From: Phoma sp. XZ068
Taxonomy: Eukaryota > Ascomycota > Dothideomycetes > Pleosporales > Didymellaceae
Direction: 5' to 3'
DNA length: 64,000 nucleotides
NCBI GenBank assembly: GCA_004835665.1
Contig: RBKR01000013.1
Coordinates: forward strand, 868,001-932,000
The notes beneath the pieces were generated by a model. That model searched no databases, was not told the DNA's origin, and saw only the letters and a list, made by a program, of their open reading frames with translations. Below, piece by piece: positions 9,927-21,121 of this stretch. Both the position numbers and the translations under genes were made by a program. Positions within the stretch are counted from its first letter, which is position 1. Each line of letters opens with the position of its first letter.

Positions 9927-12425
9927 CGCCGAGTGGTGTATTTGGTAGCCATGCCAAAAGGTAGGAGTAAACGACAATGGAGGGTCGCGGTAATTGTAAA
10001 GGCGCGTGCGCAAAGCGTGGCACGGCGGTGAGCGTCATCATGCATGCGCTACGTTTCCGGCTAGACCCGACGCATTGACGACAGCCTTGCCATTCCCATG
10101 CAGCCTCAGCCTATCAAGACTCACTCTTTGCACAATATGGCGACTAGCTGTTTCGCGATCAGACTGTCTTGAGAAAAGAAGAGTCTTGCGATCGCTTGGA
10201 CCCGTAGATGGCTTGGCACTGCGAGACAGCTAGGTCCATTGTATCTGTCGTCTACTATTATCCGGGTAATAAGACAGGCTGCATTGACGCTTTTGTGAGA
10301 TCTAGGACCCCGCTCCGCTATCGAGCAGAAAGGAGACAATAAGACTTCAACCCGAATTTCATATTGTATGCAACTATTATTGTATCTAGTTACTCTATGC
10401 CTCCGAAAGAAGAACTTCAAGTCGATGAACCAAAGCTACTCAGCATGGAGGGAAATGCCCCAGCAACTATTGCCCGCGGGAAGGAGCGAACATGCAATGT
10501 ACAACAATTCATTCGTCAGCGCAGATTACGTGCAGCTCGCACTGATACGATGAACATCCATGCAACTTCCCTCTTTCACTTCGTCACAAACAACTGATCT
10601 TCTCTCGCGCGTCAAACTCTCGAGAGCCAGGGAGAAGCTCGCCCAGAACAAAAGGAGCTCAGCGGAAGAGAGCATGGTCAACAGAGCAGACAGCAGTTCT
10701 TCTGCCAATGTGTATAGCCTACGTTAGTCTGAGACTAAAGTGTAAAGGGTCGCCCTTCTTCTACATCGATTGCGGCAGTACGGCACGAGGACCTCGCAAC
10801 AAAGCGAATCACATCCGAGAAAGCCAGGGTTATACACACTAGCCGGAGCCACCCAATCCTGCAAGTTGAAGAAGGTCTTCCGGACACTGCTAGCCGGATC
10901 GACAACGGTTACAGATTGCACTCCTTATTTTGGTGCGAACACATGATCTGTGTCGGAATGCACTGAACCCCCGCTTCACAGAGTTGTGCTAGCGTGGAAT
11001 GACAAGCATTAGAGCAGGCGCTTGGCGAAGCTTAGCCCGCGCGTGATTGTCGAGGTTCTCGAACACACGAGGTGTTTGGTTGACAAGCGCGGCCACGCAA
11101 CCTGGTTTCAAGTCAGTCCCATTCTCACATGGACAGGGGTAGCCGGTGATGGTGCCATCGCAAACATGTACGGTCAGCAGAAGCCGCTGCTGCATCTACG
11201 TGGCAAAGGTCAGTGTGCAATTGGGCCGAAGCAACATCGACTTCTGCAACACGCGGGCCGAAGGGAGTCAAAACGCTTGTTTTGGGCAGCTCTTCCACGC
11301 AGGCGGCCGAAAAGGCTAGAGGTCTGCACACGTCGCTGTCACTGGCGGTCCGCAGCTGCTTGACCGCACTTGCGCGGCGCCTCTCAGTCCATATCCCAGA
11401 CGCCATTCCCGTTCTGCAAAGCATGAACTGGGGCACGGTGCGTCTCTAGGGCAGCCCCCCGAAGATCAATATCGACGCTGCCCCGGTCATTCTTTCTCCT
11501 CCCCAATGTGCTCACCCACAATCCAAACCTCCCGTCCTCCTTCTCTCGCAACCAGACCCCGTTGCGCGACCCAGATCAACCCACATCGATCCCTATCGAC
11601 CCATATCGACGGCCCCTGCCTTCGTATTCGACTTCTTCTGATCTGCACTCGTCCAGACCCTGTGTTCCCGCAGTGTGCATCGCCCTTGGCAGCCAAGATT
11701 GATGCGGCTCTTGGATCACCCTTGATCCCTTCTTCCGACGCCGAGTGGTACGTAAATAGCCACCCGCAATGCAAAAGTCGACGGCGGCCATGACTGTCTG
11801 TGCGAGTGCTGGGCATGGTGTTGTTGGGTTCCAGCGATCGGCCCTCAGTCCCTCGCGCTAAAGCAGCACTGCCCCGATGCTCCCCACACCCGCGAAGGCG
11901 ACTCTAATTGCCACTACCGCGCATGTAGCCGTCCGCGATAATAATGCTGACTGCAAGCCAGCGCAATCCCGCCCTTGACCACCGCCGTCGTCGCGTCGCC
12001 CTCCACAGCCCCCCGTTGACCTGAGACAGCTGCGTGTCGGCCTCGACTCGCTCCCTCGCACCCCTCCGCTGCGCGCCAACAGCGAAGCCGCCGCCGGCCC
12101 TCGCCAATCCACCCAGTCTGCGCCGTCGCATCGCTGTCCAGGCCCGGACACGCCCTCGAGCACCTGCAGCGCACGCCTCGCCCCGTCCGTCGCGTCCTGC
12201 TGCTCCGACCCCCTCGGCGCTCCGTCTGTGCACCTCCGGGGCCTCTCTCCCGACACCACCAAGCTTCCCCGGGATCGACCTGCACCTCCGGGCCCAGTCG
12301 TGCGGTATCGCTGCACACGCTCCTGCACACTCGCATCCGTAGCTTGGCGCCCACTGGGCTTTGTGCGGCTTGCGCCATCATACATCGGTCGCGGGTAGCC
12401 GCAGCATGTGCGCGTTGCAAGTAGC
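9927..12425. other. Long intergenic region and 5' leader of the PalF-like gene
   Basis: About 2.5 kb separates two divergent genes. The part from about 11450 is C/T-rich and probably promoter plus leader of the arrestin gene. It contains a PacC-type inverted pair (11685-11697) and an upstream ORF touching the start codon (12406-12429). Several open frames exist (for example 11858-12529 minus), but they lack family motifs and overlap one another, so I call none. No RNA gene was seen. Confidence 0.6.
11685..11697. promoter_or_regulatory. Inverted pair of PacC/Rim101-type sites
   Basis: The sequence CTTGGC-A-GCCAAG is two copies of the consensus GCCARG on opposite strands, one base apart. It lies about 730 bp upstream of the PalF-like start codon. 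GCCARG is the documented core of PacC/Rim101. That this particular pair is bound is inference. Confidence 0.4.
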
Positions 12426-12429
12426 ATGA
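12406..12429 (+). promoter_or_regulatory. uORF of 7 codons overlapping the arrestin start (ATGA)
   Basis: An ATG at 12406 opens MCALQVA and stops with TGA at 12427-12429. That stop shares ATGA with the main ATG at 12426. Such a terminal overlap could permit re-initiation or reduce main-frame translation if the leader includes it. The transcript start is unknown. Confidence 0.5.
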
Positions 12430-15093
12430 CTTCCAGCTCTAAGCGCGAATCCTCGAGCTCCCCAGCGCCCAGCAGATCGTTCCTGTCGCGACTGAAGTCG
12501 CCCCTGTCGTCCAAGTCGCGCAACTTCACCGACTTCTACATCCAGTCGGATGACCCACATCGCCAGTACGTGCCGGGGGACATAATAAGTGGGACCGTCA
12601 TCATCAAGGTCGTCAAGCCTCTGAGGATCACGCATCTGGTCGTCTCGCTGCACGGGTACGCACAGGTCTTCAAGAATCCAAATGCACCCGGCGATGCATA
12701 CAAGAACTATTCGGCGACAGTTGGGTCAGGCCGAGGCAAGAAGCAGGGAAGCTACTTTGGCAATGGCTTCGTTTCACTTTTTGAGGACGAGGTAGTCCTC
12801 TGCGGTGAAGGCAAGCTGGCAGAAGGCGTCTACCATTTCAACTTTGACCTCGAGTTTCCCTCCAAAGGCTTGCCAAGCAGCATTGACGTAAGTAATGCAC
12901 TGATCTGCTCACTAATGATCCTTTCGCTGATCAGTGTTTCAGTTCGAACGTGGTACAGTATGCTACATGTTGACCTCCACCTTGACGCGGCCAACAACAA
13001 TGTCACCTACAACCACCTGCGATGTTAAGGTCACGCTCCGGGATGCCATCGACGTTGCACCAATCGCAGAGCCCAAACCTCGTGTTATTTCCCTGGAGCC
13101 TATCTCACGACGAACGAGGAATAAGCATCCTCGAACGCGACCGGATACTGGGAAATCGGACAGCGTTCCTCCCACGCCCAGCGGTACAGAAGCACCACGG
13201 CGAGCGTCGAGATCTGAGCCTGCAAATGGTACACCCGAAGACTCCATCAACCCACGCAGCCCATCACCAAGCGAGACAAGTTTTGCAAGTCAGATGAGCA
13301 GTAGTGGTGCTTCAGGCACAGAGTACGGTATCCGATCTGTCAACACCGTGACCGATGCAGGTGGCTTCATAGCTGCCAATGGTAATCGAGCAACGGTCAA
13401 AGGGAAAACCATCACAGCCACGATCGACGTTTTGAAAGGCGGTTTTCTTAGCGGCGATCAAATACCAGTCAGGGTAACCGTCAATCACAACAAACACGTA
13501 AGAAGCTTGAAGGGCATCATCGTAACACTCTATCGACAGGCAAGAGTAGACATGCATCCTGCACTACCCGTTGCACCCAACAGCAAAGGCGACAAGACCA
13601 AGTCAGAGGAGTACTATCCCAAATCAAGAACAGGACTTGGCGGTTTATCTCTGTCATCGGCAGGGTCGAGCCATACCTTTCGCAAGGACTTGGGACAGTC
13701 ATTCGCACCGCTGTTTGTGGATCCTAGGACGCTTACTGCGGATATCAAGTGCTCTGTCCCAGTTCCAGACGATGCTTTCCCTACGATATCGAACGTACCT
13801 GGCGCGATGATCTCGTTCAAATACTACGTCGAAGTCGTTGTGGACATCCAAGGAAAGCTGACGGGGCTGGACCGTATGGTATCCAACGCTGGTGTGGTCA
13901 CCGTTCCAACATCCACATCAAACACACCCGGCGGAATGGGGCGCGATGAAGCCGCAAGTAATACTTTCTCAACATGGGGTGGAAACTTTGTTGACACGGA
14001 CGGTATCCGCCGGGAGAAGGGTGTTATCTCATCGTTGTTTGAAGTCATTGTCGGCACGAAGGACAGTGCGAGAAATGGCAAGCGGAAGCAGACGCAAAGC
14101 CTACCAACCAACGGTCAAGATGGTGTCCATGAGATACCCTACGGGGCCTATGACGAGACTAATGCACCTGGCGACTATGATTCGTATGACTATGGCTACG
14201 ATGAGAATGGACAGTACTACGGTGATTACGGCTACGACCCAGCATACTACGAAGTTCCTGGATACAACGATCGTGGTCAAGACGGAGGGCAATCATACCA
14301 CGCTCCACCGGCACCAGCAGTCCAGGACGAAGGTCTCTCCGAGAAGGAAAGATTGAGACGTGCAGAAGCCTTGTTACTTCCATCGCAGCCGCCTGGTGTT
14401 GCTGACAGCCCTTCAACGCCTGGCGGGGCTGTTCAACATGGCATACCCGCATCCGCTCCAGTGCTACCAGAAGATGACGACTTCTCTCAGCCATACCATC
14501 CTGAGGCTTCGTCATCCTCGGCAACACCATCTCATCCCCCACCGCCATTCCGCGCCGCAACAGACCCCTCGATGTCCTTCCATGCGCCTACCCACTCTCC
14601 ATCAATACAACGTGGCGCGGTTGACCTGGCTGGAGATGCACCACAGACGCCGGCCACCGGGTCCTCGCTCACTATCAACGCGAACCACGCTCCGTCCGCT
14701 CCACCACCCACCAACGGCGCTGAAAGCCACTCCAAACCTCTTCCACCACTTCCACCCCAGTCCCCACCCGGCGCGGCACCAGACTACTTCCCCTCCTCAT
14801 CCCACGTCCCCGCCACAGACGACAAGCAAGAAATGCAACGACAGCGCCTGGAACTGGAGACCAGCGCGCCACCGCCCGCACCAGGCGCATACGAGGAAGG
14901 AGAGAGCTCGCAGCTCCCGTCAGCGCCGCCCGCCAACGGCACGCAAAGCACGAGTCACGCACCTGGCCACCTAGCGCCTTCAGCACCAATGCTAGACGAT
15001 GACGATGAGGAGTTAGCAGCGGCTATCACACCGGTGAGGAGCCGGGCCGTTGAGAGGCCGGTTAGTGAGGCGTTGCCTGAGTATCAGAGATGA
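12426..15093 (+). CDS. palF: Alpha-arrestin, PalF/Rim8-like pH-signalling adaptor
   Basis: Two exons, 12426-12887 and 12943-15093, with a 55-bp GT-AG intron that joins LPSSID to FERGTVCYML and gives 870 aa. The N-terminal arrestin domain (about residues 35-240) contains YVPGDIISGTV, LRITHLVVSLHGYAQVFKNP and LTRPTTMSPTTTCDVKV. The C-terminal arrestin domain (about 300-480) follows with GFLSGDQIPVRVTVNHNKHV. The rest is a disordered Tyr/Gly and Pro/Ser-rich tail ending in LPEYQR, an LPxY match to Rsp5/WW-binding motifs. By family knowledge PalF binds the PalH ambient-pH receptor and is ubiquitinated at alkaline pH, triggering PacC processing. The close start-to-FERG architecture favours PalF over other arrestin-related adaptors, but a different ART is possible. 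An overlapping uORF precedes the start. Confidence 0.78.
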
Positions 15094-15624
15094 TGAAAGT
15101 AAGGAGCATGGCGTTTTTGGCGAAGCGTTTGGCGAAGCGTATAATCCCAAAGGAAGGGTTTTTTTTTATTGGTTCTAGATTTATGATACCTTGTGTAGAG
15201 ATTGAATGACTATATTTGTGTCGAGACTGCACGATTATACCACCATTTTACTATTGTAGTATGTATGTGATATATGCCTTAGCGGCCTTTACGCTGTGAA
15301 TAGTAAAAGTATACATATCCATGCTCAGGTAGAACCCGCCGAGCCACCACTTCCGTTCAAGCATTCCCATCTGAAGCTTGGCCGTTCACAAAAGCGATTC
15401 TCTCAGGCCCAGCCCTTCACGCGCCCGGCTCCACGGTACCGATAATGGTGTCCTGTCTCCCGTACACCTGACCACCCGAAAGCAGCCAAGACGTTATCAA
15501 TTGATCTTACTTTCTAAATCCGTGGCAAGGCGACGCTTAAGCTCCGCTTGGCTGCCGGGTAATCGGGAGCCTTACCTGTCCGGACGAGGCCTTGCAAGTC
15601 CAGACCGTCGACTACAGTGCTGAA
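15094..15624. other. Convergent intergenic region
   Basis: This region lies between the arrestin stop and the stop of the minus-strand coiled-coil gene. It includes an AT-rich stretch (15160-15310) suitable for 3' ends. I see nothing else in it. Confidence 0.6.
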
Positions 15625-16381
15625 TCACTTCAGTTCCTTGATTCGGGAATTGAGAACGGTTGATAGCTCCCGTGAGTGGGCGTCATAGGCTGCACGAAGG
15701 TGGGCTAGTCTGCTGGTCATTTGTGATTCGAGAGCTTCTTTCGTGGCAAGTAGTTCAGCGAGGCGGGTGAGTTGGGCACGGTGGACAGTCTCTCTGGATT
15801 TGCATTAGTCGGTTAGTATCTCGAGGGGGTCTGGAAGGTCAGTGGGTATGGATGTGGATGATGTTTGGATGTCACGGTGCTGGAGAGAGCGGAGGCGGTC
15901 AGTATCTGCGGAGTAAGAGAGGAATTGGAAAGGAGGTAAATCAAGAAAGTGGGTGAGACGGTAGAGATCATGCCACTGCGGTTCAGACAGCAACTTACGA
16001 CTGCTCTTCATGCTCGTTGAAAAAGGTTGTGATGCTAGCCTGCAAGTCGGTCTTGGAGAGGCTGTACTCTTCTTTGACTTTCTTCTTGTTGACGACGTGA
16101 CGCTTCTTCTGCTGTTAGACTGTTAGGGGGCGTCTATGTAGCACTCAGGTGAGCAGCTCTCAACGTACGCTGAGCAGGCCACCTATGATCACGTTTTGAA
16201 TTGCAGTGCCCTGCGATGGATCGAGGTCGTTCTCTTCTACTTCGTCATCCACATCCATGCGGTCGGTCTCGTTATCTTCATTGACTTCCTCAGCTACTTC
16301 CTTGCGGGTACTGCGGCCTTCACGTGAAGCAGCCTGCTCAGGTGGGCGGCGTCCATTTCCGGCTGTACGTGGAGGGGCCAT
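15625..16381 (-). CDS. Small coiled-coil protein of unknown function
   Basis: This is a three-exon gene that single-frame reading would miss: 16381-16169, 16108-15999 and 15793-15625, 163 aa. Introns are 60 and 205 bp with GT-AG ends, and the second has a CTAAC branch motif. The N-terminal 60 residues are charged and disordered (GRRPPEQAASREGRST, acidic MDVDDEVEENDLD). Then come IIGGLLSVKKRHVV-like basic residues and a C-terminal coiled coil with heptads (LTRLAELLATKEALESQM, LSTVLNSRIKELK). I cannot assign a family; size and helix content would suit a subunit of a chromosome or trafficking complex, but this is a guess. It is divergent from PXR1, with 266 bp between start codons. The first acceptor is a tandem CAGCAG. 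Confidence 0.65.
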
Positions 16382-16647
16382 GCTGTTCGGTAAGTGCTGA
16401 TTTTCGATTGTTAACTTTTTGATGAAACGGGGTTGATCAATGAGGTCTTGTCTGCATTCAACATGAACGTGAAAGTCTCCAGTTGACAACTTTGTCCTGA
16501 TGTTGTCAAGTAGAGGAAGGAGGAAGGGCCCGCCTAGCCGGGATCCCATGTGGGTCGAAATCTTGGCGTTTTGCTCTCCACAGAAATTTATCGGACTCCC
16601 GCAACCCTTCTTGCAGCAACTTCAGACCAAAGCAACCAGCCGTCAAA

Positions 16648-17839
16648 ATGGGTCTCGCACAGCAGAAGAAGTACGACACATTTCCGCTTGCGTTTTGCAA
16701 ACCTCAGCATGGTCGCCAATACTAACCGTCAACCAGTCGCTCCAAGATCTCCAATGACCCCCAGAACACCCACTGGGCCAACAACACCGAGCGCTTCGGT
16801 CATAAGATTCTCGCATCGCAAGGATGGAAGGCCGGCGACACTCTCGGCGCCAAAGATGCCGCCCATGAGGCCCACTACACTCAAGCGTCGCAGTCGCACA
16901 TTCGTGTTTTCCTGAAAGATGATAACCTGGGTCTGGGCGCAAAACGCGGAAGTGAGCGCGCAGAGAACTTTGGTCTTGCTGGTCTAGAGAGCATTTTGGG
17001 TCGCCTGAACGGCAGGGAGGAAGAAGTCAAGAAAGAAGAGGCCAGGCGGGAAGAGATTGAGAAGCGGGCATATGTGTACAGGAAGTTCGGCTCGATGAAC
17101 TTCATCAGTGGCGGCTTCCTTGTCGGTGACAAGTTAGTGCCCAGGGCAGAAGTCAAGCTGGAGCCAACAGAGCCCAAGATCAAAGAGGAGCCGGACAGCG
17201 ACGACGGCGCAAGCAAGAAGCGCAAGCGTGCGGCAGCCGATGCAACCGAGGAGGACTCCAGCGAGCTGAAGCTGAAGCGCAAGAAGAAGAGTATGAACTT
17301 GCGCGAGGAGGCAGACAAACAAGACAAGAAGATCAAGAAGGAAAAGAAGGAGAAGAAAGACAAAAAGGACAAGAAGGACAAATCCAGCAAGAAGGCCAAG
17401 AAGGAGAAGGCTTCATCTGACCCAGAACCGATGTCTGACGATGCGCCTACACCTGCGTCCGATCCCGAACCTCACACTGATAAGGCGAGACGAAAGGCCG
17501 AGAAGAAAGCTCGCAAGGAGGAGAAGAGGCTTAAGAAGGCTCTCAAGAAGGCTGCAAAGGAAGCTAAGAAGTCGAAGGACAGTGCCGACGAGTCCAGTTC
17601 AGAAAGCGACGACGATGATACCACACCAAGCTCCTCAGTACCAGCAACCGGCACATCCACACCCAGCTTCGTACCAAGAGGCGTGCAGACCGCCAGACAT
17701 AGGCACATTATGATGAAGAAGCGTGCAAGTATGGATCCGCAGGCACTGAAAGAGGTATGTGAAGATATTTTACGACTGATCCTCGATCACAATGCTAACA
17801 TATGTCTAGATTTTCATGATCAAGACTCCAGTAGCATAG
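16648..17839 (+). CDS. PXR1: G-patch nucleolar protein PXR1 (PinX1-like)
   Basis: The three-exon model is 16648-16670, 16737-17754 and 17810-17839, 356 aa. Exon 1 carries only MGLAQQK plus two bases. Splicing creates MGLAQQKNRSKISNDPQNTH, the family N-terminus. The G-patch (about residues 25-70) is FGHKILASQGWKAGDTLGAK followed by DAAH. Next come ESILGRLNG and YRKFGSMNFISGGFLVGD, both conserved in PinX1/Gno1 proteins. The last 170 residues are a Lys/Glu-rich nucleolar tail. The terminal mini-exon adds IFMIKTPVA after ALKE, replacing an intron read-through. By family knowledge it takes part in 18S/25S rRNA and snoRNA processing with Prp43 and inhibits telomerase. It shares a short bidirectional promoter with the coiled-coil gene. 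Confidence 0.92.
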
Positions 17840-18735
17840 TCAACGGGACATTGTTATGTTCACGTGCATAGCGAGGCGTTTGGGATATTAGTCGTTGTAT
17901 GAGCATTAGGAGCCGTTATTCCTGCATACGAGTAGAGTAGACCATCAAGGACAGCTATTCAATGGTTTCTGCCAAGACAAATATCTGATATTTGTGTATC
18001 TTTGCTTACTGATTACAAAATATGCAAAGAGCCTGAGGATGCTGGATTGGGCCATGTCCGTGGGATTGATTGCGTTGCAATCGAGGCTGTGCTTTCCGGT
18101 GTACTCCGCTGTTGATGGCAACACAGAATGCTGTGGTACATTTAGAGGGCAGCAATTGTAGTCATCGTAAAACTACAAGACCGAACAATTGTTTGGGGCG
18201 ACTTCGTGCATGGATCGGTGTATTTCGGGGTTCGGTGGTCGTGGGGCTTGAGCTGAAAGGGCCTTTAGCTGCGCGGGCCTAAGCGTCTTATCGTTGTTGC
18301 TGAGGCCCCAGGTGCTGACACCCAAGAATGCAAAGGGATGGTCTTGCGTCTCTTGGAGCTGCCGCTCGTGTGCGCAGGATCAGCTATGTAGTGACGACGC
18401 CATGTGGCAGTGAAATGTCTTGGTAATCGGAAGCAGCCATAGGGCAAACGCGAAAAGTGCAGGGCCGACTCCACACCCGCGGTCGCGCCGACCGTTCCTG
18501 CATGGCGGCTTGGAGCGTCAGTTGATCAAGGCCAGGCTAGCGCGCCCTTATGATCACCTATGTAATGAATAGAGGTTACCCAGCACTAAACGCCTCCTGA
18601 AGAAAGCGTGTCAACGCATTTTGCCCCACGCAAAGAACACTCCCTGCAGCACACAGGCATGGCAGTCAACGGCAGCGTTCGCAGGGCCAACTTCGCGTCG
18701 CCCCGTGAGTCCCGTAGCTCAGTAAGCGTCAGGTC
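17840..18735. other. Intergenic region before ERG12
   Basis: It covers the 3' end of PXR1 and the promoter of mevalonate kinase. I found no coding exon, RNA gene or clear repeat in these 0.9 kb. Confidence 0.6.
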
Positions 18736-20453
18736 ATGGCTAACCCTCGGACGGCAGTCACACACCAACAGCGCTCGACGTCACAATCGATTCCGACACC
18801 CGATCCCTCACCTGTCGACTCTGCGCGCGCGCAATTGAGCTCCAAGATGTCGTCAGCCGTACCCGCTACAACAAATCTGGCGCCCGCCATGAAGAGGAAG
18901 CAGTCGTCGCCGATGATGCCGCCCTTCATGGTGTCTGCGCCTGGAAAGGTCATTGTGTATGGAGAGCACGCTGTCGTGCACGGCAAGGTACACCAGTCGT
19001 AGTACTGACATTGGAACGACCTTTTAACAGTGCATAGGCTGCAATTGCTGCTGCCATCTCGCTGCGCTCATACCTCCATGTATCGTTCTTATCCAAGTCG
19101 AATCGAACCGTAAAGTTGCGCTTCCCCGATATACAGATGGAGCACACCTGGAACATCGACGAATTGCCCTGGGATGCATTCGCCAAGGCGGGGAAGAAGA
19201 AGTACTACTACGATCTCGTCACAGCGTTGGACCCAGACCTCCTCGCCGCTATACAACCCTTCATCGATGAAGTGTCGCCAAAAGCCCCCGAATCGATGCG
19301 CAAAATACAGCATGCCTCCGCTTGCTCCTTCCTATACCTCTTCCTTTCGCTAGCCTCGAGAAAGACACCACCATGCGTCTACACACTACGCTCAACAATA
19401 CCAATAGGGGCTGGACTGGGCAGCAGCGCTAGTATCTCTGTTTGCTTGAGTGCTGCCTTGCTCATGCAGATTCGCGCCCTGAGCGGACCTCACCAGGACC
19501 AGCCGCCACAGGAGTGTGAATTAAACATTGAGCGAATCAATCGCTGGGCCTTCGTTGGAGAGATGTGTATTCACGGCAACCCCTCCGGTATCGACAACAC
19601 AGTATCATCGGGCGGCAAGGCAGTCTTGTACCAGAGGATGGGCGAGGGCAAAGCCCCTCGCGTCGAGCCTCTCCACAACTTCCCAGAGCTTCCACTGCTC
19701 CTGGTCAACACACGGCAGTCCCGAAGTACAGCCACCGAGGTCGCAAAAGTCGGCACACTCATGAAGTTGCACCCGGCTCTAGCTGAGAACATCCTCGAGT
19801 CGATTGGCATGGTCACCGAATCCGCGCACAAACTCCTCACGTCACCCGATTTCGACCCTACATCCCACGCCGCTCTCAAACATCTCGGCGAGCTTGTGAC
19901 TATAAATCACGGCTTGCTCGTTTCGCTCGGCGTTTCGCACCCAAAACTCGAGCGAGTCCGTGAACTCATCGACCATACCGGCATCGGCTGGACAAAGCTT
20001 ACCGGCGCTGGTGGTGGAGGCTGCGCCATATCGATCATCAAGCCCAAACCACCAGTGCTCTCGGACGGTCATAGCAACGGCACCCACGAACTCTCCTCTG
20101 ACGAATCAGACAACTCTTCCGAAGCCGATTGCAGCGCATCGATAATATCGAATGGCACAAAGTTGAAGCACAAGATTTTGGATTCTCTTGAGGTTAAACT
20201 TGAAAACGAAGGGTTCGAGAAATTCGAAACAACGCTCGCTGGCGATGGTGTTGGCATTCTGTGGCCGGCCGTACTGCACAACGGTAACGAAGAAGAGGGT
20301 GGAGAGGAGATCGATCAAGAGAAATTCCTGATGGCCGAGGGGACCGTGGGAATAGAGAGGCTTGTGGGAGTGGCGAGTCCTAGAAGAAAACTCGCGAAGG
20401 ACGTTCGTGAGGGCTGGAAATTCTGGAGGCCGTGGGTCACGCACGAGGAATGA
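18736..20453 (+). CDS. ERG12: Mevalonate kinase
   Basis: Two exons, 18736-18987 and 19038-20453, with a 50-bp intron that joins VYGEHAVVHGK to AAIAAAISLRS; 555 aa. The enzyme phosphorylates mevalonate with ATP in the isoprenoid/ergosterol pathway. The GHMP kinase motifs are all present: FMVSAPGKVIVYGEHAVVHG (motif 1), PIGAGLGSSASISVCLSAAL (motif 2, ATP loop), GNPSGIDNTVSSGGKAV, and LTGAGGGGCAISI (motif 3). The ATG at 18736 is the first in frame, but the conserved part begins near VSAPGK. Starts at 18847 or 18889 would also give a full enzyme, so the first 37-51 residues are uncertain. Compared with yeast Erg12 it has an acidic Ser/Asp-rich insert near residues 420-440 and a longer C-terminus. 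Confidence 0.93.
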
Positions 20454-21121
20454 GCTGCAACTTCCCCCTTCCATTGGAAGTTCAGCACTGTTCATTCAAC
20501 TACCTAACATTCGATTCGAAACCGCCTTTTGGTATCAATGTTGTATGAACACAGCAGGGACTGTGAGAAAGAGACGTAAGATTTGGGACGCAAGTCATAT
20601 CCTTAGCAGCAAGCTGTTGATCCTTTTTCGCAGTTCTGCATAGTTACGTTGCCTATACTTTTGTCAATAGCTAATATCATTCTCATGAATCAGGGTCTAT
20701 CCCCTTTTTTGATATCTAACGTCAAGACGTGGTGCAAATTCGGTCAGGAGACTGCGCCCTGCAACTACGTGAAGAAGTAGCCATGGGCAGCATTTCCCGT
20801 CCCGAAAATGACATACGGCTAAGACACAAAGTATTATCTTCTACAACAGCTGCACTGGTGATTGCATTCAAGTTCACATGCAAGGCTGCCAAAGGCATGA
20901 TTGGGCAGCAGGGTACAATTTTCACGCATGCCGGAAGCGAGCCGATCTTTCGCGCCAGCCCGACCATTGTTGTCTGCCGCAGCCAACTTCTTTCGTAATT
21001 TCGAGGCAGCCCACTTCTTCCACACCCTCTTCCAACACCGTACGCGCATACACCCAGCCGCTCCCGTGAGCACTTGCCGCACTCAACGGCCGTCTTCGCA
21101 CCTACCTACCCCGCTACAATA
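20454..21121. other. Intergenic region between ERG12 and HCR1
   Basis: Both flanking genes are on the plus strand. It holds the 3' end of ERG12 and the HCR1 promoter. C/T-rich stretches lie just before the HCR1 start. No other feature is supportable. Confidence 0.6.

Noticed and set aside
11858..12529. 223-codon minus-strand open frame over the arrestin leader
   Set aside because: Arg/Gly-rich composition without motifs. It overlaps the start of the well-supported arrestin gene and several rival frames.
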